Positions 17,434 through 31,492 are shown, counted from the first letter of the stretch. The stretch is DNA of 64,000 nucleotides from Thiocystis violacea (GCF_016583575.1 NZ_NRRG01000022.1:1-64000); one strand, 5' to 3'. Numbers and translations are program-made. The notes: generated by a model not told the origin, from the letters alone.

Positions 17434-17949
17434 TCAGGCGCCGCCGAACAGACTGGTCACGAGACTGACGGCGATGATCTGGAAACCCACGGCGATCGCC
17501 GCGCCCTGGCCAAGGGTGATACCGAAGGTGTGGCGCAGGATATGGCCGGTGACCACGATGCCCCAAATCACCAATCCAAGCAGCAGGAAGGCCCCCAGGG
17601 CGGCGAGGTCGGTTTCCTGCTGGCCGGTCGGATTGAGACTGAGTGGCAGGATCGCCACCAGACCGAGCAGCGCGCCGCTGCCGAGCAAGGCCGTGCCCGA
17701 CTGAATGAAACGCTCCAGTCGCTTGAGCTGCTTCAGGGCGACGTAGAGGGCGGCCAGCATCAGCAGGATCTCGGCGACTCCCTGCAGGAAGCTCGTCCAC
17801 CAGGACAGCCCGGCGGTCATCCCGACCATGACGCCAACCACCAGGTCCGCGATCAGGGCGAGGCCAAGGAGGGTCTCGGATGCCGGCAAGTCCTGAGGCG
17901 GACGGCGGAGCAAACAAAGCTCGACGAAAAACGTGATCAGGGCCTGCAC
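17434..17949 (-). CDS. YIP1-like inner membrane protein of unknown function
   Basis: Protein of 171 residues with four or five hydrophobic segments (for example LLGLALIADLVVGVMVGM, ILLMLAALYVAL, LGAFLLLGLVIWGIVVTGHI). The arrangement resembles YIP1-domain proteins of bacteria, which have no settled function. The gap to mpl is 65 bases and the gene is on the same strand, so it may be the first gene of the mpl-ubiX operon. No catalytic motifs are seen. The identification as YIP1-like is by overall helix pattern and is tentative. Confidence 0.65.
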   Translation of the reverse strand: MQALITFFVELCLLRRPPQDLPASETLLGLALIADLVVGVMVGMTAGLSWWTSFLQGVAEILLMLAALYVALKQLKRLERFIQSGTALLGSGALLGLVAILPLSLNPTGQQETDLAALGAFLLLGLVIWGIVVTGHILRHTFGITLGQGAAIAVGFQIIAVSLVTSLFGGA

Positions 17950-18000
17950 GACGACATCCTAACTCGCTCGATATCGACCAATGATAACCGCCCGAGGCCC

Positions 18001-18022
18001 GCGAGCGACAACTCTCGCTCGC
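18001..18022 (-). terminator. terminator-like hairpin after cowN
   Basis: Perfect 8-bp stem GCGAGCGA / TCGCTCGC with a 6-base loop, 12 bases past the cowN stop on the minus strand. No U-tract follows, so its termination role is uncertain. Confidence 0.4.
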
Positions 18023-18034
18023 CTTAACTCCCGA

Positions 18035-18325
18035 TCAACAGCATTCATCCTCGATCTGGTCGAGCAGGTCCAGTCCCGGCTGGTGTCCGTGGTGCTCGAA
18101 CAACTCGCGGATGTAGTTGACCTGACTGCCCACGAGGAAGAGTTCGTCCTGGCCGATCCGCTCGTTTTCCACGACCGCGCGCTCGAAGTAGGACGACCAG
18201 TTGGAGGCGCGATCGGATTCGCCGAGGCAGTCACGAATGAAGCCGAGGATGCGGCGCGCGATCTCGTCGCACTCGATTCCCTCGAAACTGATGTAGCGAT
18301 CTGTCTTCTCCGCGGTGCTGGACAC
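18035..18325 (-). CDS. cowN: N2-fixation sustaining protein CowN
   Basis: Protein of 96 residues when started at the GTG at 18325, which is preceded by AGAGGAAAG; longer frames upstream add a poorly conserved extension. The sequence DRYISFEGIECDEIARRIL, the middle segment DELFLVGSQVNYIRELFEHH and the C-terminal LLDQIEDECC match the CowN family along its full usual length. CowN protects nitrogenase from inhibition by carbon monoxide and sustains diazotrophic growth. Its presence implies that nif genes exist elsewhere in this genome. A -24/-12 type sequence lies upstream at 18501-18515, although it overlaps a terminator. Confidence 0.85.
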   Translation of the reverse strand: MSSTAEKTDRYISFEGIECDEIARRILGFIRDCLGESDRASNWSSYFERAVVENERIGQDELFLVGSQVNYIRELFEHHGHQPGLDLLDQIEDECC

Positions 18326-18500
18326 GTTTCTTTCCTCTTGCGGTGGTGAGCCGGTGGGGGCTTGTTCGAGATCGCACAAGCCCGCTCGGGAGGCCATGGA
18401 ACCGACAGGCGATCAAGGCCCTCGCTCGACTCAACGTATTGATGCGATGGGTGGCGTCGAGGACCATTGATTCACTCCGGCCCCTTTCGTACTGGATAAA

Positions 18501-18515
18501 GCAAAAAAAATGCCA
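18501..18515 (-). promoter_or_regulatory. possible sigma-54 (-24/-12) element upstream of cowN
   Basis: On the minus strand the sequence TGGCA followed by eight T and then GC keeps the GG and GC dinucleotides at the spacing of the sigma-54 consensus TGGCAYR-N4-TTGC. Expected for a nitrogen-fixation gene. The same T-run is the U-tract of the terminator at 18512-18536, so the match may be fortuitous; it would also leave a leader of about 160 bases. No clear NifA site (TGT-N10-ACA) was found. Confidence 0.3.
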
Positions 18516-18536
18516 GCCGGATGAGCGCCGGCTGGC
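18502..18536 (-). terminator. intrinsic terminator of the 18561-20069 gene
   Basis: Stem GCCAGCCGG / CCGGCTGGC (9 bp, 7-base loop, 18512-18536) followed on the minus strand by A and then eight T. It lies 24 bases after the stop of the secreted-protein gene and is a textbook rho-independent terminator. Confidence 0.9.
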
Positions 18537-18560
18537 TGGTGGTGGCGAGTCCGTCCGGCC

Positions 18561-20069
18561 TCAAGGCACCCGTGCCACCGGACGCATCTCCTTGTCGCAG
18601 ACGCCGCCGACGCTCACCGAGCGCGAGGATCCAGCCCCCTTGCAGGACTCGCCACGGTCGGCGATGCGGCAATGGATCTCCACCGGCTTGCCGGAACTCA
18701 GCCAGTTCGGCACCTTGCGGTAGCGCCCGGTACCGGCCGAACGGCAGCCGCTCGGGATGCCATAGGCCGGACAGGAGCCTGGCTCGCGCAGCGAGACCTT
18801 GCGGGCATCGACGAGAAAGCCCGGATATTTGTCGCTGATGCTGATGATGTCCCTATCCGGGGTCTCCTCGAACTGGAAGTCCTTGAAGGCATAGCCGTCA
18901 CCGGATTTGGCGCCGACCTGGATGCGGGCGTTGGCGATCAGGGCGAAATCACCGCCATGGCGCGCCACCGCCCCCGTCATGTACTCCACGCGATCCTGAT
19001 TCGGGAAGCACTTGCCCATGGCCGGGGCGTGATAGTAGTGCCGCATACTGGTGAGATCGGCGAGGCTGCTGCCTGGAAAAACGGCGCGCAGGTCCGACTC
19101 GTCGCCAAACAGAATGCGCTCGGCATCGGTGACGGTTTGGGCATGCATGGCCTGGATCTTGGAGTAATAGTCATGGTCGGCCAGGTCCGGGCGCAGATAG
19201 CAGGAGGTCAGGCCCGAGATCTGGGTCAGGTACTCGTCCCAGATGTTGTACTGCGACACCGACGAGGAGACGCCCTTGAAGTCGCCGGGAAAGGAGCATC
19301 CCTGGCCGCGTTGACACTGACCCAGGGCGCGGTTGCGGATCGAGAGGACGATGATGTTGCGCTCGCAGGCGCCATAGGCGTTGCAGCCCCGGCCCAGGTG
19401 ACCCTCGTAGAGCGCGGTGCGCATCGCGTAATCCAGATGCCGGGCCTTGGCGAGTGTGGTCGCGGATCCGAGATCCGAGCGTTGGGCGATGAAGTCGCTC
19501 CAGGCGTCCTCCAGGGCCGGCCGGCGGCGCGTCAGGCGCTCATTGACGCGCTCGCACTGGCTTGAGGCATGAAAGGCCCGCACGATGCGGTCGAGCTCGC
19601 TCGCCCCGCCCGTGTCCCGGCGGCCGCCGGAACGCGGCGGATCGAAGGAGGGCGCCTTCTCCAGCGCATAGAGATCGCCCACGCTGATGACGTGGCGCAC
19701 GTTCGCCGGGCAATGATGATTGCGAACCTTCAGCCCCTTGCGCTCGGCCACCGCCCGCTTGAAGACCTCGGTCGAGGCTCGGGTCGCCTTGCGCGGATCC
19801 ACGACGATCTCGAAGCCCACATAGGGCGTGCCGCTCTTGTCGGTTAGCGGAACGCCATCGCGGATGACCAGACAGGGGATCAGCGAGGTTCCCTGGGCGA
19901 GGGTGCCCGCGCGCGAAGCCGTTCCGGAGCTGGCGAAGCGATCGGCGTCGTAATAGGGGACTTCCATCGGACCGTTGAATTCATAGACCGACATCACCGG
20001 GGTCGCCGGAATCGCGGCCATGAGATCGAGAGAAACGAGCAGCGCTAACGCGCCCAACCAGTTACGCAT
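18561..20069 (-). CDS. secreted Cys-rich protein of unknown function
   Basis: Protein of 502 residues with a signal peptide (MRNWLGALALLVSLDLMAA) and AAGGAAA eight bases before the ATG. After export it contains a dozen or more Cys, several in close pairs (for example CNAYGACERN, CQRGQGCSF, CPAYGIPSGC), suggesting disulfides in the periplasm or outside the cell. A segment FEIVVDPRKAT near residue 85 and an all-helical middle part are visible, but no known catalytic motif. Monocistronic by appearance, with a strong terminator. I do not recognise the family. Confidence 0.7.
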   Translation of the reverse strand: MRNWLGALALLVSLDLMAAIPATPVMSVYEFNGPMEVPYYDADRFASSGTASRAGTLAQGTSLIPCLVIRDGVPLTDKSGTPYVGFEIVVDPRKATRASTEVFKRAVAERKGLKVRNHHCPANVRHVISVGDLYALEKAPSFDPPRSGGRRDTGGASELDRIVRAFHASSQCERVNERLTRRRPALEDAWSDFIAQRSDLGSATTLAKARHLDYAMRTALYEGHLGRGCNAYGACERNIIVLSIRNRALGQCQRGQGCSFPGDFKGVSSSVSQYNIWDEYLTQISGLTSCYLRPDLADHDYYSKIQAMHAQTVTDAERILFGDESDLRAVFPGSSLADLTSMRHYYHAPAMGKCFPNQDRVEYMTGAVARHGGDFALIANARIQVGAKSGDGYAFKDFQFEETPDRDIISISDKYPGFLVDARKVSLREPGSCPAYGIPSGCRSAGTGRYRKVPNWLSSGKPVEIHCRIADRGESCKGAGSSRSVSVGGVCDKEMRPVARVP

Positions 20070-20725
20070 GAGTGGGGTTTCCTTGATTGACGTTATCTTG
20101 GCCGGACTAGGCTAGGACAAGCGAGGCCGCGAATCCACCCGGATCGGGCCATCCGCGGTCCGCGCCGAATGGAAGCCAACCGGGTATCGGAAATCGCTAC
20201 AGGGCACGATCGCGCACCCTGACCCCCAACAGTCTCCAGCCCACGAAGAGGGTACGAGGCGCCTACCTAGGGGAGGTGCATTCGCGGCGGGCACGCATCG
20301 CGTGCTGGCGGCGGGAGGCCTAACCCCACACCTGGAACCGGCTGGAAAAGAGCTTCAACCCTGGAAGGCGACTCTTATCGGGTCCATGCCGGGTCCATGC
20401 CGTGCTCGCGTCTGGAGAATAGAGCCACGCTGTTTAGGCGGATCCCGGACATCCTTATTGATGCCCGCCGATGCGAACAGCATAATCCGTGTCCGCAACA
20501 GGGGCGCGACGATGGATGGCGTGACCTGGATCAACACCTGTCTGGAGGCGCGCCAGTCGTATCGATGTACAGCTCGATCGGTTCAAGTTACGTCACAATC
20601 GGCTTCGCTTGCTGGATCGCGCCCGAATATTCATCTTCCTCGACGGTCCCGATCGGTCCCTTGGATCCAATTCGTTTCGCGGACCATCGTCGCCGGTTCG
20701 TGACGCGCCTTGCCTGGGGATTGGC
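20070..20725. other. long divergent intergenic region without recognised gene
   Basis: About 650 bases between the secreted-protein gene (minus) and the giant sensor kinase (plus). Short open frames are present but have neither plausible composition nor ribosome binding sites. No tRNA, repeat or terminator was recognised. The promoters of both divergent genes must lie here, but no confident -10/-35 pair could be chosen. Confidence 0.4.
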
Positions 20726-25980
<5,255 letters not shown>

Positions 25981-25984
<4 letters not shown>

Positions 25985-26706
25985 GCCCGCCCATTACGGT
26001 CCTCCTGGTCGAGGACGATCCGCTCCTGCGCGAGAGCCTCGCGAACTATCTTGGGCTCCTCGGTCACGCCGTCACCGCCGTGGGCAACAGCCTCGACTGT
26101 TACCGGGCGCTCGGCGAGGGCAGCTTCGCGGTCGCGGTGATCGATCTCGGCCTGCCGGATCAGGACGGCTCGGTCCTGGTCGAGTACGCACGCCGCAATA
26201 CCAGCAGCGCCATCATCGTCATCACGGCGCGCGATACGCTCGACACCCGCGTCGCCTCCTATACGATTGGCGCCGACCTCTTTCTCGGCAAGCCGGTGAA
26301 CGGTCGCGAACTGGCCGCCGCCATTGTGAGTCTGGCCGACCGACGGGGGCAGAGCACATCAACGCCCGTCGGCACGGCGACTCAGCCCCCCCGCACGGCA
26401 CCGGGCGTCTGGCGGCTGCTCGCGGGCCAGCGGGCGCTCCAACTCCCCGACGGCAACCAACTGGAGCTGACGCCCAGGGAATACCGGCTGATTGACCTGC
26501 TTGCCAATGGCGAGGGCGAACCCGTGCCGCGTGCCGTGCTTGTCGAATCGCTCTACGGGCGTCAGGACGAAAGCGCGCAACGTGCGCTCGAGACCCTGGT
26601 CCGCCGAACCCGCCGGAAGATCGCGGACCGCCATGCCGGCCCCAGCCTCATCCTGACCCATCACGGACTCGGTTATGTCCTCGCGGCGCCACTTGGGCGA
26701 GGTTAG
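25981..26706 (+). CDS. OmpR/PhoB-type response regulator
   Basis: Protein of 241 residues from a GTG that overlaps the histidine kinase stop (GTGA), so the two are translationally coupled. The receiver domain has the acidic pair LLVEDDPLL, the phosphoacceptor in AVIDLGLPDQDG, Thr in VITARD and Lys in FLGKPV. The C-terminal winged helix (residues about 150-240: LELTPREYRLIDLL, RALETLVRRTRRKI, LTHHGLGYVLAAP) binds DNA. It is the partner of the preceding giant kinase. The immediate neighbour at 26786 (SphA-like outer membrane protein) is a plausible target or co-transcribed gene. Confidence 0.9.
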
Positions 26707-26785
26707 GCTCATTCCCCTGATGACGCCGCATCCACGTTCAGCGTCATGCTGGGGTTCGTTCCTCACCCCAAGAACAAGAAGAATC

Positions 26786-27814
26786 ATGACCACGAAGATC
26801 AGCGTCACCCAACCGCATGCAGTATTCAGCCCGTCTTGCAGACGGACGTTTCAGGTCTGGATGGCGGCCTTGATCCTCCTCATCTCGCAAGCGGTCAGCG
26901 CTTACGAACTGCCCGGATTGAATCTCGGCTATACCAGCTTTCTCGATGGGCTCCCGCCCGCCGGCCCGCGCTGGCTGATCCAGCAGTATGTGCAGGTCTA
27001 CCGGAACGGACGACTGAAAGGTCCGAACGGGGAGGATCTCAGGTTACCCGTCACGCGCGGCGACAGCGTCGAATTGGAAAAGGCCCAGCTCGATCTGACG
27101 GTGATCCTGACCCAGCTCATGTTCCAGTACTATCGGCCGGAGCGGCCGTCCGTCCTTGGCGGCAAATGGGGATTGGGTCTGACCCTGCCCTTGACCAGCC
27201 TTCAGTTGGATCCGGGCGATCACGAAATCATCACCTGCAATGGCTCGCTGCTCAGCGATATCGTCATCAGCCCCTTCGTGCAGATCGATCCGATCAAGGG
27301 CGCGAATGGACTCAAGGTGTTCCAGCGCATCGAATTCCAACTGTTCCTGCCGACGGGCGATTATGACCCCGGCGAGTCCGTCAATCCGGGCGCCAACGTC
27401 TTCTCCTTCCATCCCTTCTGGTCCGGCACGGCCTTCCTGCCGTCCAAGTGGTCGTTGTCCTGGCGCCTGCTCTATCTCTGGAACGCCGAGAACCCCGAGC
27501 CCAAGAGCATCCTCGACGCCGACGACTCCCAGGCCGGGCAGGCCATCTATCTCAATTTCGCGGGGGCCTATGAGCTGCTGCCGAGTCGTTTGAGGGTTGG
27601 CATCAACGGATACGCGCTCAAGCAGATCAGCGACAACCGGATCGATGGCCGTGAGGTGCCGGGCGGACGCGAGCGGATTCTCGGGCTGGGTCCAGGTCTG
27701 GTCTATCACTTCTCCAAGCAGGACCACTTTTTTCTCAACAGCTACTGGGAAATGGGCGCCGAGAATCGGACCGAGGGCACGCGCGTGACACTGCGTTACG
27801 TCCATCTTTTTTGA
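26786..27814 (+). CDS. SphA / meta-pathway phenol-degradation-like outer membrane protein
   Basis: Protein of 342 residues from the ATG at 26786, which yields a signal peptide (FQVWMAALILLISQAVSA). The mature part (YELPGLNLGYTSFLDGLPP, GKWGLGLTLPLTSLQL, VFQRIEFQLFLPTGDY, INLNFAGAY-like strands) resembles the SphA / 'MetA-pathway of phenol degradation' beta-barrel family and ends in LRYVHLF, a typical outer-membrane C-terminal aromatic. Members are thought to be porin-like channels for hydrophobic compounds. It lies 80 bases after the response regulator on the same strand, so it may be under that system's control. Confidence 0.7.
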   Translation: MTTKISVTQPHAVFSPSCRRTFQVWMAALILLISQAVSAYELPGLNLGYTSFLDGLPPAGPRWLIQQYVQVYRNGRLKGPNGEDLRLPVTRGDSVELEKAQLDLTVILTQLMFQYYRPERPSVLGGKWGLGLTLPLTSLQLDPGDHEIITCNGSLLSDIVISPFVQIDPIKGANGLKVFQRIEFQLFLPTGDYDPGESVNPGANVFSFHPFWSGTAFLPSKWSLSWRLLYLWNAENPEPKSILDADDSQAGQAIYLNFAGAYELLPSRLRVGINGYALKQISDNRIDGREVPGGRERILGLGPGLVYHFSKQDHFFLNSYWEMGAENRTEGTRVTLRYVHLF

Positions 27815-28239
27815 TCGAAGCTGGCGGCTCGGGCATCGATCGAATCGAGCCTGAGCCAGGCCGGCATGAATCACTTCTCGGCCGCGCGGACCATCCCGCG
27901 GGCATTGTCCAGGCTCGTCCACGACCCTCTGGCTCCACCCCCTTGAACCTTGGTCCATGGCTTCACTGGCCGTGAGCGCGGCTCACGCCGGCTCCTCGGC
28001 CGGGTTCCTGATCTTCGGGGTCGGGCATCCGTCAGATTCGGTCAGATCCCGTGGGTTGTTCCCCTGTCCTGGGTCTGGAATGCTAATCATGATTCAAATG
28101 GTATAGCCATCCGATCCGATCCATGCCGCCCCTTGGCTCAGCTCGCTATTTCCGTGGCATAACCGCAAGGGCCTGTATGAATATCATCCTTGATGGCTAT
28201 ATGGCCTTTAACAATGACATCGGGATTGGAGCCGCCATC
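27815..28239. other. gene-free stretch upstream of the cytochrome gene
   Basis: No gene recognised. GGCTCGGGCATCGATCGA and GAATCGAGCCTGAGCC (27828-27860) can pair imperfectly and might terminate the upstream transcript. AATGGTATAGCC at 28097-28108 contains a -10-like TATAGC. The in-frame extension upstream of the cytochrome ATG lacks a signal sequence and was left out. Confidence 0.3.
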
Positions 28240-28554
28240 ATGAGTAGACCGACCCTGTTCGTGGCCCTCTGCGGCCTTCCACTGTTGAGCGTTCAGGCAG
28301 ACTCGGATCTTTCCGAGGGGCGGACCCTCTATGCGAGTTTCATGTGCGCCTCCTGCCATGGGATGGATGGAAAAACCGGCGCTAAAGAGCAGGTTCCGCC
28401 ATTGGCTGGCATGAGTTCGAACGACATCTACACCAAGACCACCCAGATGGGTATCAATAAGACACACGAACCGGCCGTGGCCGGCTGCGGTGAGCCACCC
28501 TCATCGACTGATATTCGCAAGATCGCCGATTACCTGGCATCGATACCGCACTGA
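28240..28554 (+). CDS. small class I cytochrome c, exported
   Basis: Protein of 104 residues from the ATG at 28240, chosen because GGAG lies nine bases upstream and a signal peptide follows (MSRPTLFVALCGLPLLSVQA). The mature protein has one haem-binding CASCHG (about residue 38), the loop KTGAKEQVPPLAG and a Met-containing stretch TTQMGINKTHE that may supply the distal ligand, ending with helix IRKIADYLASIP. It is a soluble periplasmic monohaem electron carrier; partners are not given by the sequence. It is followed by a 55-residue membrane protein and a frameshifted exported protein that probably belong to the same unit. Confidence 0.85.
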   Translation: MSRPTLFVALCGLPLLSVQADSDLSEGRTLYASFMCASCHGMDGKTGAKEQVPPLAGMSSNDIYTKTTQMGINKTHEPAVAGCGEPPSSTDIRKIADYLASIPH

Positions 28555-28614
28555 GATGCCTCCAGAGATTTAAAACACCATCAGTCATCCCAGACGCACC
28601 GTACCGAGATCAAT

Positions 28615-28782
28615 ATGTATATCAATGCCTATCGCTTGACGATTTCTCTCCTGTCAATACCCGGCCTGGCGCTGATTGGAGCCCTGGGGTATTTCCTGGG
28701 TGGTCCGGTTGGTCATGGCCTCATCCTGATCACTGGATTGACCCTGCTCCTGCTGATCAAGATGATCTGGTTTCAGAAATAG
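28615..28782 (+). CDS. 55-residue membrane protein
   Basis: Short open frame of 55 residues, MYINAYRLTISLLSIPGLAL at the start and LLLIKMIWFQK at the end, with two hydrophobic segments joined by the Gly-rich turn FLGGPVGHG. Third-base choice resembles the neighbouring cytochrome gene. It begins 60 bases after the cytochrome stop on the same strand; GAGA upstream is a weak ribosome binding site. It might anchor or accompany the cytochrome in the membrane. I do not recognise a family. Confidence 0.55.
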   Translation: MYINAYRLTISLLSIPGLALIGALGYFLGGPVGHGLILITGLTLLLLIKMIWFQK

Positions 28783-28853
28783 TGGCCTGAATCCAGCATC
28801 AAGGGATCGAATGTCAATTGAGTCAATTGAAACTTAATGGAATATATCGCGAA

Positions 28854-29107
28854 ATGAACTATCGGTTATTGAATTTCTGGAAAATCGCATCGCTACTGGC
28901 CTTGAGCCTGACGGTCGGTTCGGTCGCTGGAAGGAGTCTGATCAATACGTCCGCCGATCAGGATCGCCCGAGCACGCGGACCGGTTCCATGGCCAAGCCA
29001 TCGAATTGTGGCCCGACCACGACCGCGACAAACCCAACCCAACGATCTGGAAGAACCGGCAGGAAGCCGAAGGTGAGTCAAGGATGTGGATAGTCTTCCG
29101 ATCCTGA
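28854..29107 (+). pseudogene. small exported protein, apparently frameshifted
   Basis: The ATG at 28854 opens a convincing signal peptide (MNYRLLNFWKIASLLALSLT then VGSVAG). From about 28920 this frame becomes Thr/Ser/Arg/Pro-rich and looks random, while the frame ending at 29107 becomes protein-like (WKESDQYVRRSGSPEHADRF, QAIELWPDHDRDKPNP, EAEGESRMWIVFRS; rich in His, Asp and Trp). A single frameshift near 28915-28935 would join them into a periplasmic protein of about 80 residues. It may be a real pseudogene or a sequencing error. It is the third gene after the cytochrome. Confidence 0.4.
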
Positions 29108-29238
29108 TGGATCAGTAAATCATTCCGTAACTGTACCGGAGGCTTGCCCTGCGGCTGGCCTCCTGTTTGGATGGCTTCGAGATCGGCGCGAGCCATCGCT
29201 CATGCAACCATTGTCACATCACTCCATTGACCACTTGA

Positions 29239-29412
29239 AATGCCTCGCGCGAATTTGAGTCGAGCGGACTGGTGACGATCATCGCGATGATCGGGGTCTC
29301 GGCCTACATCGCCCTGCGACTCCAGGCGATCGCCTGGAGTTTCAGCCGCACCTTCCCCGAGCGGGGCTCCATCCCGGCTTCGATCTTCCCGCCCATTCAG
29401 CGGATCTCCTGA
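29239..29412 (+). pseudogene. remnant of a sodium:solute symporter-type membrane domain
   Basis: A short open frame ending 14 bases before the response regulator reads GLVTIIAMIGVSAYIALRLQ then AIAWSFSRTF. The VSAYIALRLQAI segment resembles the TM helix and loop of SSS-type symporters and of symporter-histidine kinase fusions, where a similar Y-I-A-L-x-L-K-A-I motif occurs. Only about 45 residues remain, with a stop upstream at 29236. The neighbours (receiver, CBS/DUF294 protein) are often found next to such symporters, which supports a decayed gene. Identification is tentative. Confidence 0.35.
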
Positions 29413-29426
29413 TCCGAGGCATCACC

Positions 29427-29801
29427 ATGAGCAAGCGCGTCCTGATCGTCGACGATGAGCCCAACATCCTCATCGCCGTGGAATTTCTCATGCGGCGCGA
29501 GGGCCACGAGGTGATCAGCGCCCGCGATGGCGAGGCCGGTCTCGTGGCGGCACGGATCGATCGACCGGACCTCATCGTGCTCGATGTGATGATGCCCAAG
29601 CTCGACGGCTATGCCGTCCTGCGGGCGGTGCGCGCCGATCCGGACATCGCCGCCACCCGCATCCTGATGCTGACCGCCAAGAATCGCGAGATCGCGCGGA
29701 ACAAGGGGCTGACACTCGGCGCGGACGCCTACATGCCCAAGCCCTTCGCCACCAATGATCTGGTCGATACGGTCAGGGGACTGCTCATGCGTGCCGATTG
29801 A
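29427..29801 (+). CDS. single-domain response regulator (CheY-like)
   Basis: Protein of 124 residues consisting only of a receiver domain: acidic pair in VLIVDDEPNI, phosphoacceptor Asp in LIVLDVMMPKLDG, Thr in MLTAKN and Lys in YMPKPF. GAGG sits nine bases before the ATG. There is no output domain, so it must act by protein contact or in a phosphorelay. It lies just after the symporter-like remnant and 170 bases before the CBS/DUF294 gene. The kinase that feeds it is unknown; an upstream symporter-kinase, now lost, is one possibility. Confidence 0.85.
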   Translation: MSKRVLIVDDEPNILIAVEFLMRREGHEVISARDGEAGLVAARIDRPDLIVLDVMMPKLDGYAVLRAVRADPDIAATRILMLTAKNREIARNKGLTLGADAYMPKPFATNDLVDTVRGLLMRAD

Positions 29802-29972
29802 AGGAAAAGCCGTCAGCGACCAGCCGCCAGCCGCGTTCCGTTGCCGAGGTTTCCGAACATAAGCCCGCGCCCGCTGGGTGAGCCACGGCCAGCCACGGGC
29901 GATGGCCAACGGGTTGATGCCAAATGCTGGTGGCTGAAGGCTGGAAGCCGACAGATCCTTGAGTGTCCATCC

Positions 29973-31460
29973 ATGACGATGCAGAGCCGGAACATGAGCC
30001 AGAAGGATGTAGGGACGAATCCCAAACAAGCCGTTACGCACGGCTTCGACGAGCGCGCGCTGCGCGGCTTCGCCCGTCGGAATCCGCTCGTCGTCACCCC
30101 CGCGACCACGCTGCGCGAGACGCTCTATCGAAGCAGCCAGGGGCAGGAGGACGCCGCCGTCGTCGTCGATCCCGCGTCCGGCCTGCCGCTGGGACTCGTC
30201 ACCCTGCGCGACCTGCTGCACGCGATCGGTTTCGAGGACGGCGGACTGGATGATCCGATCGCCGCGCACATGATCGGCGCCCCGCCGACACTGGCCGTCG
30301 ATACCTCCACCCATCGCGCCAAGGTGACGATGGCCAAACGCGGTCTCAGCCATCTGCTGCTGACCGAGGCCGACGGACGTCTATTCGGGCTGGTGACCCA
30401 GGCCGACATGCTGGGCCTGCGCGCGGGTGGCGCCGAGTCGCTGATCACAGCCATTGGCCGCGCGCGCGACCTCGGCGCCATGGCGATCATCGCGAACCGG
30501 GTGCGCCGGCGCGGCGCCGAGCTCTTCCATGCCGGGATGGGGGTCGATGCGCTCTGTCAGTGGATCTCCGGGCTCAATGACCTGATCGCCATGCGCATCA
30601 TCGAGCTCATCGAGGACGAGTACGACCTGCCAGCCGTGCCCTGGTGCTGGCTGGTGTTCGGCTCCGAGGGACGGCTCGAACAGACCTTCGCCTCGGATCA
30701 GGACAATGGGCTGCTCTTCGTCGTGCCCGATCCGGGGAGCACGGAGTCGATCCGCGACGCCTTCCTGCCCTTTGCCCAGGACGTCAACAAGGCGCTGCAC
30801 CATTGCGGCATGGAGCGCTGCCGGGGCGAGATCATGGCCGGACATCCCGACTGCTGTCTGAGCGCGGACGAATGGCGACAGCGTTTCGCGAACTGGCTGC
30901 GTGTCCCCGATCCACGGGCCACGCTACGCAGCACCATCTTTTTCGACTTTCGCCCGCTCTATGGTCAAAGCGACGCCGCCGATCAACTGCGCGCCTGGCT
31001 GATCAACGAGGCTCCGGGGCATGGTCGCTTCTTCCATGCGCTGGCCGAGCAGGCGATCAACATCCGCCCCCCGCTCGGCTGGGCCGGACAGTTCACCTAC
31101 GATGGCCATCGCGACTTCCCGCGCACCATCGATCTCAAGCTCCAGGGCGCGCGCTATTTCATGGACGCCGCCCGTGTCTGGGCGCTGCGGCAGGGGATCG
31201 GGGCGACGAACACCGCCGAGCGTCTGCGCGCGACCGGTGCCGCGCGTGGGCAGCGGAGCGAGGAGACGGCGGCGGACATCGAAGCCTTCCATCTGATCCA
31301 GCGTTTCCGCATCCGTCAGCAACTCCAGACCCAGGATCTCGACGCGGTGAACCGTGTCAACCCGAAGGATCTCAACGATCTGCATCGGATCATGCTCAAG
31401 GAGGCCCTCAAGCAGGCACACAAGGTTCAATCGCGGCTGCGACAGGAGTTCGTGCACTGA
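29973..31460 (+). CDS. CBS-pair / DUF294 putative nucleotidyltransferase
   Basis: Protein of 495 residues from the ATG at 29973; ATGs at 29979 and 29994 are alternatives. Two CBS motifs (about residues 35-150: FARRNPLVVTPATTLRETL, LVTLRDLLHAIG, FGLVTQADMLGL) are followed by the DUF294 nucleotidyltransferase domain with FGSEGRLEQTFASDQDNGL (about residue 230) and the associated C-terminal helical domain (LLKEALKQAHKVQSRLR-like end). The architecture is that of the bacterial signal-transduction protein often encoded with acetate/solute symporters and DnaQ-type exonucleases. CBS domains probably sense adenine nucleotides; the substrate of the transferase is unknown. Confidence 0.85.
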   Translation: MTMQSRNMSQKDVGTNPKQAVTHGFDERALRGFARRNPLVVTPATTLRETLYRSSQGQEDAAVVVDPASGLPLGLVTLRDLLHAIGFEDGGLDDPIAAHMIGAPPTLAVDTSTHRAKVTMAKRGLSHLLLTEADGRLFGLVTQADMLGLRAGGAESLITAIGRARDLGAMAIIANRVRRRGAELFHAGMGVDALCQWISGLNDLIAMRIIELIEDEYDLPAVPWCWLVFGSEGRLEQTFASDQDNGLLFVVPDPGSTESIRDAFLPFAQDVNKALHHCGMERCRGEIMAGHPDCCLSADEWRQRFANWLRVPDPRATLRSTIFFDFRPLYGQSDAADQLRAWLINEAPGHGRFFHALAEQAINIRPPLGWAGQFTYDGHRDFPRTIDLKLQGARYFMDAARVWALRQGIGATNTAERLRATGAARGQRSEETAADIEAFHLIQRFRIRQQLQTQDLDAVNRVNPKDLNDLHRIMLKEALKQAHKVQSRLRQEFVH

Positions 31461-31492
31461 TCCTCGGAGCCGTCAGCCTCCAGCTATTGGGT

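Noticed and set aside
20302-20703. Small plus-strand frame upstream of the giant kinase
   Set aside because: Composition is random-like and no ribosome binding site precedes it.
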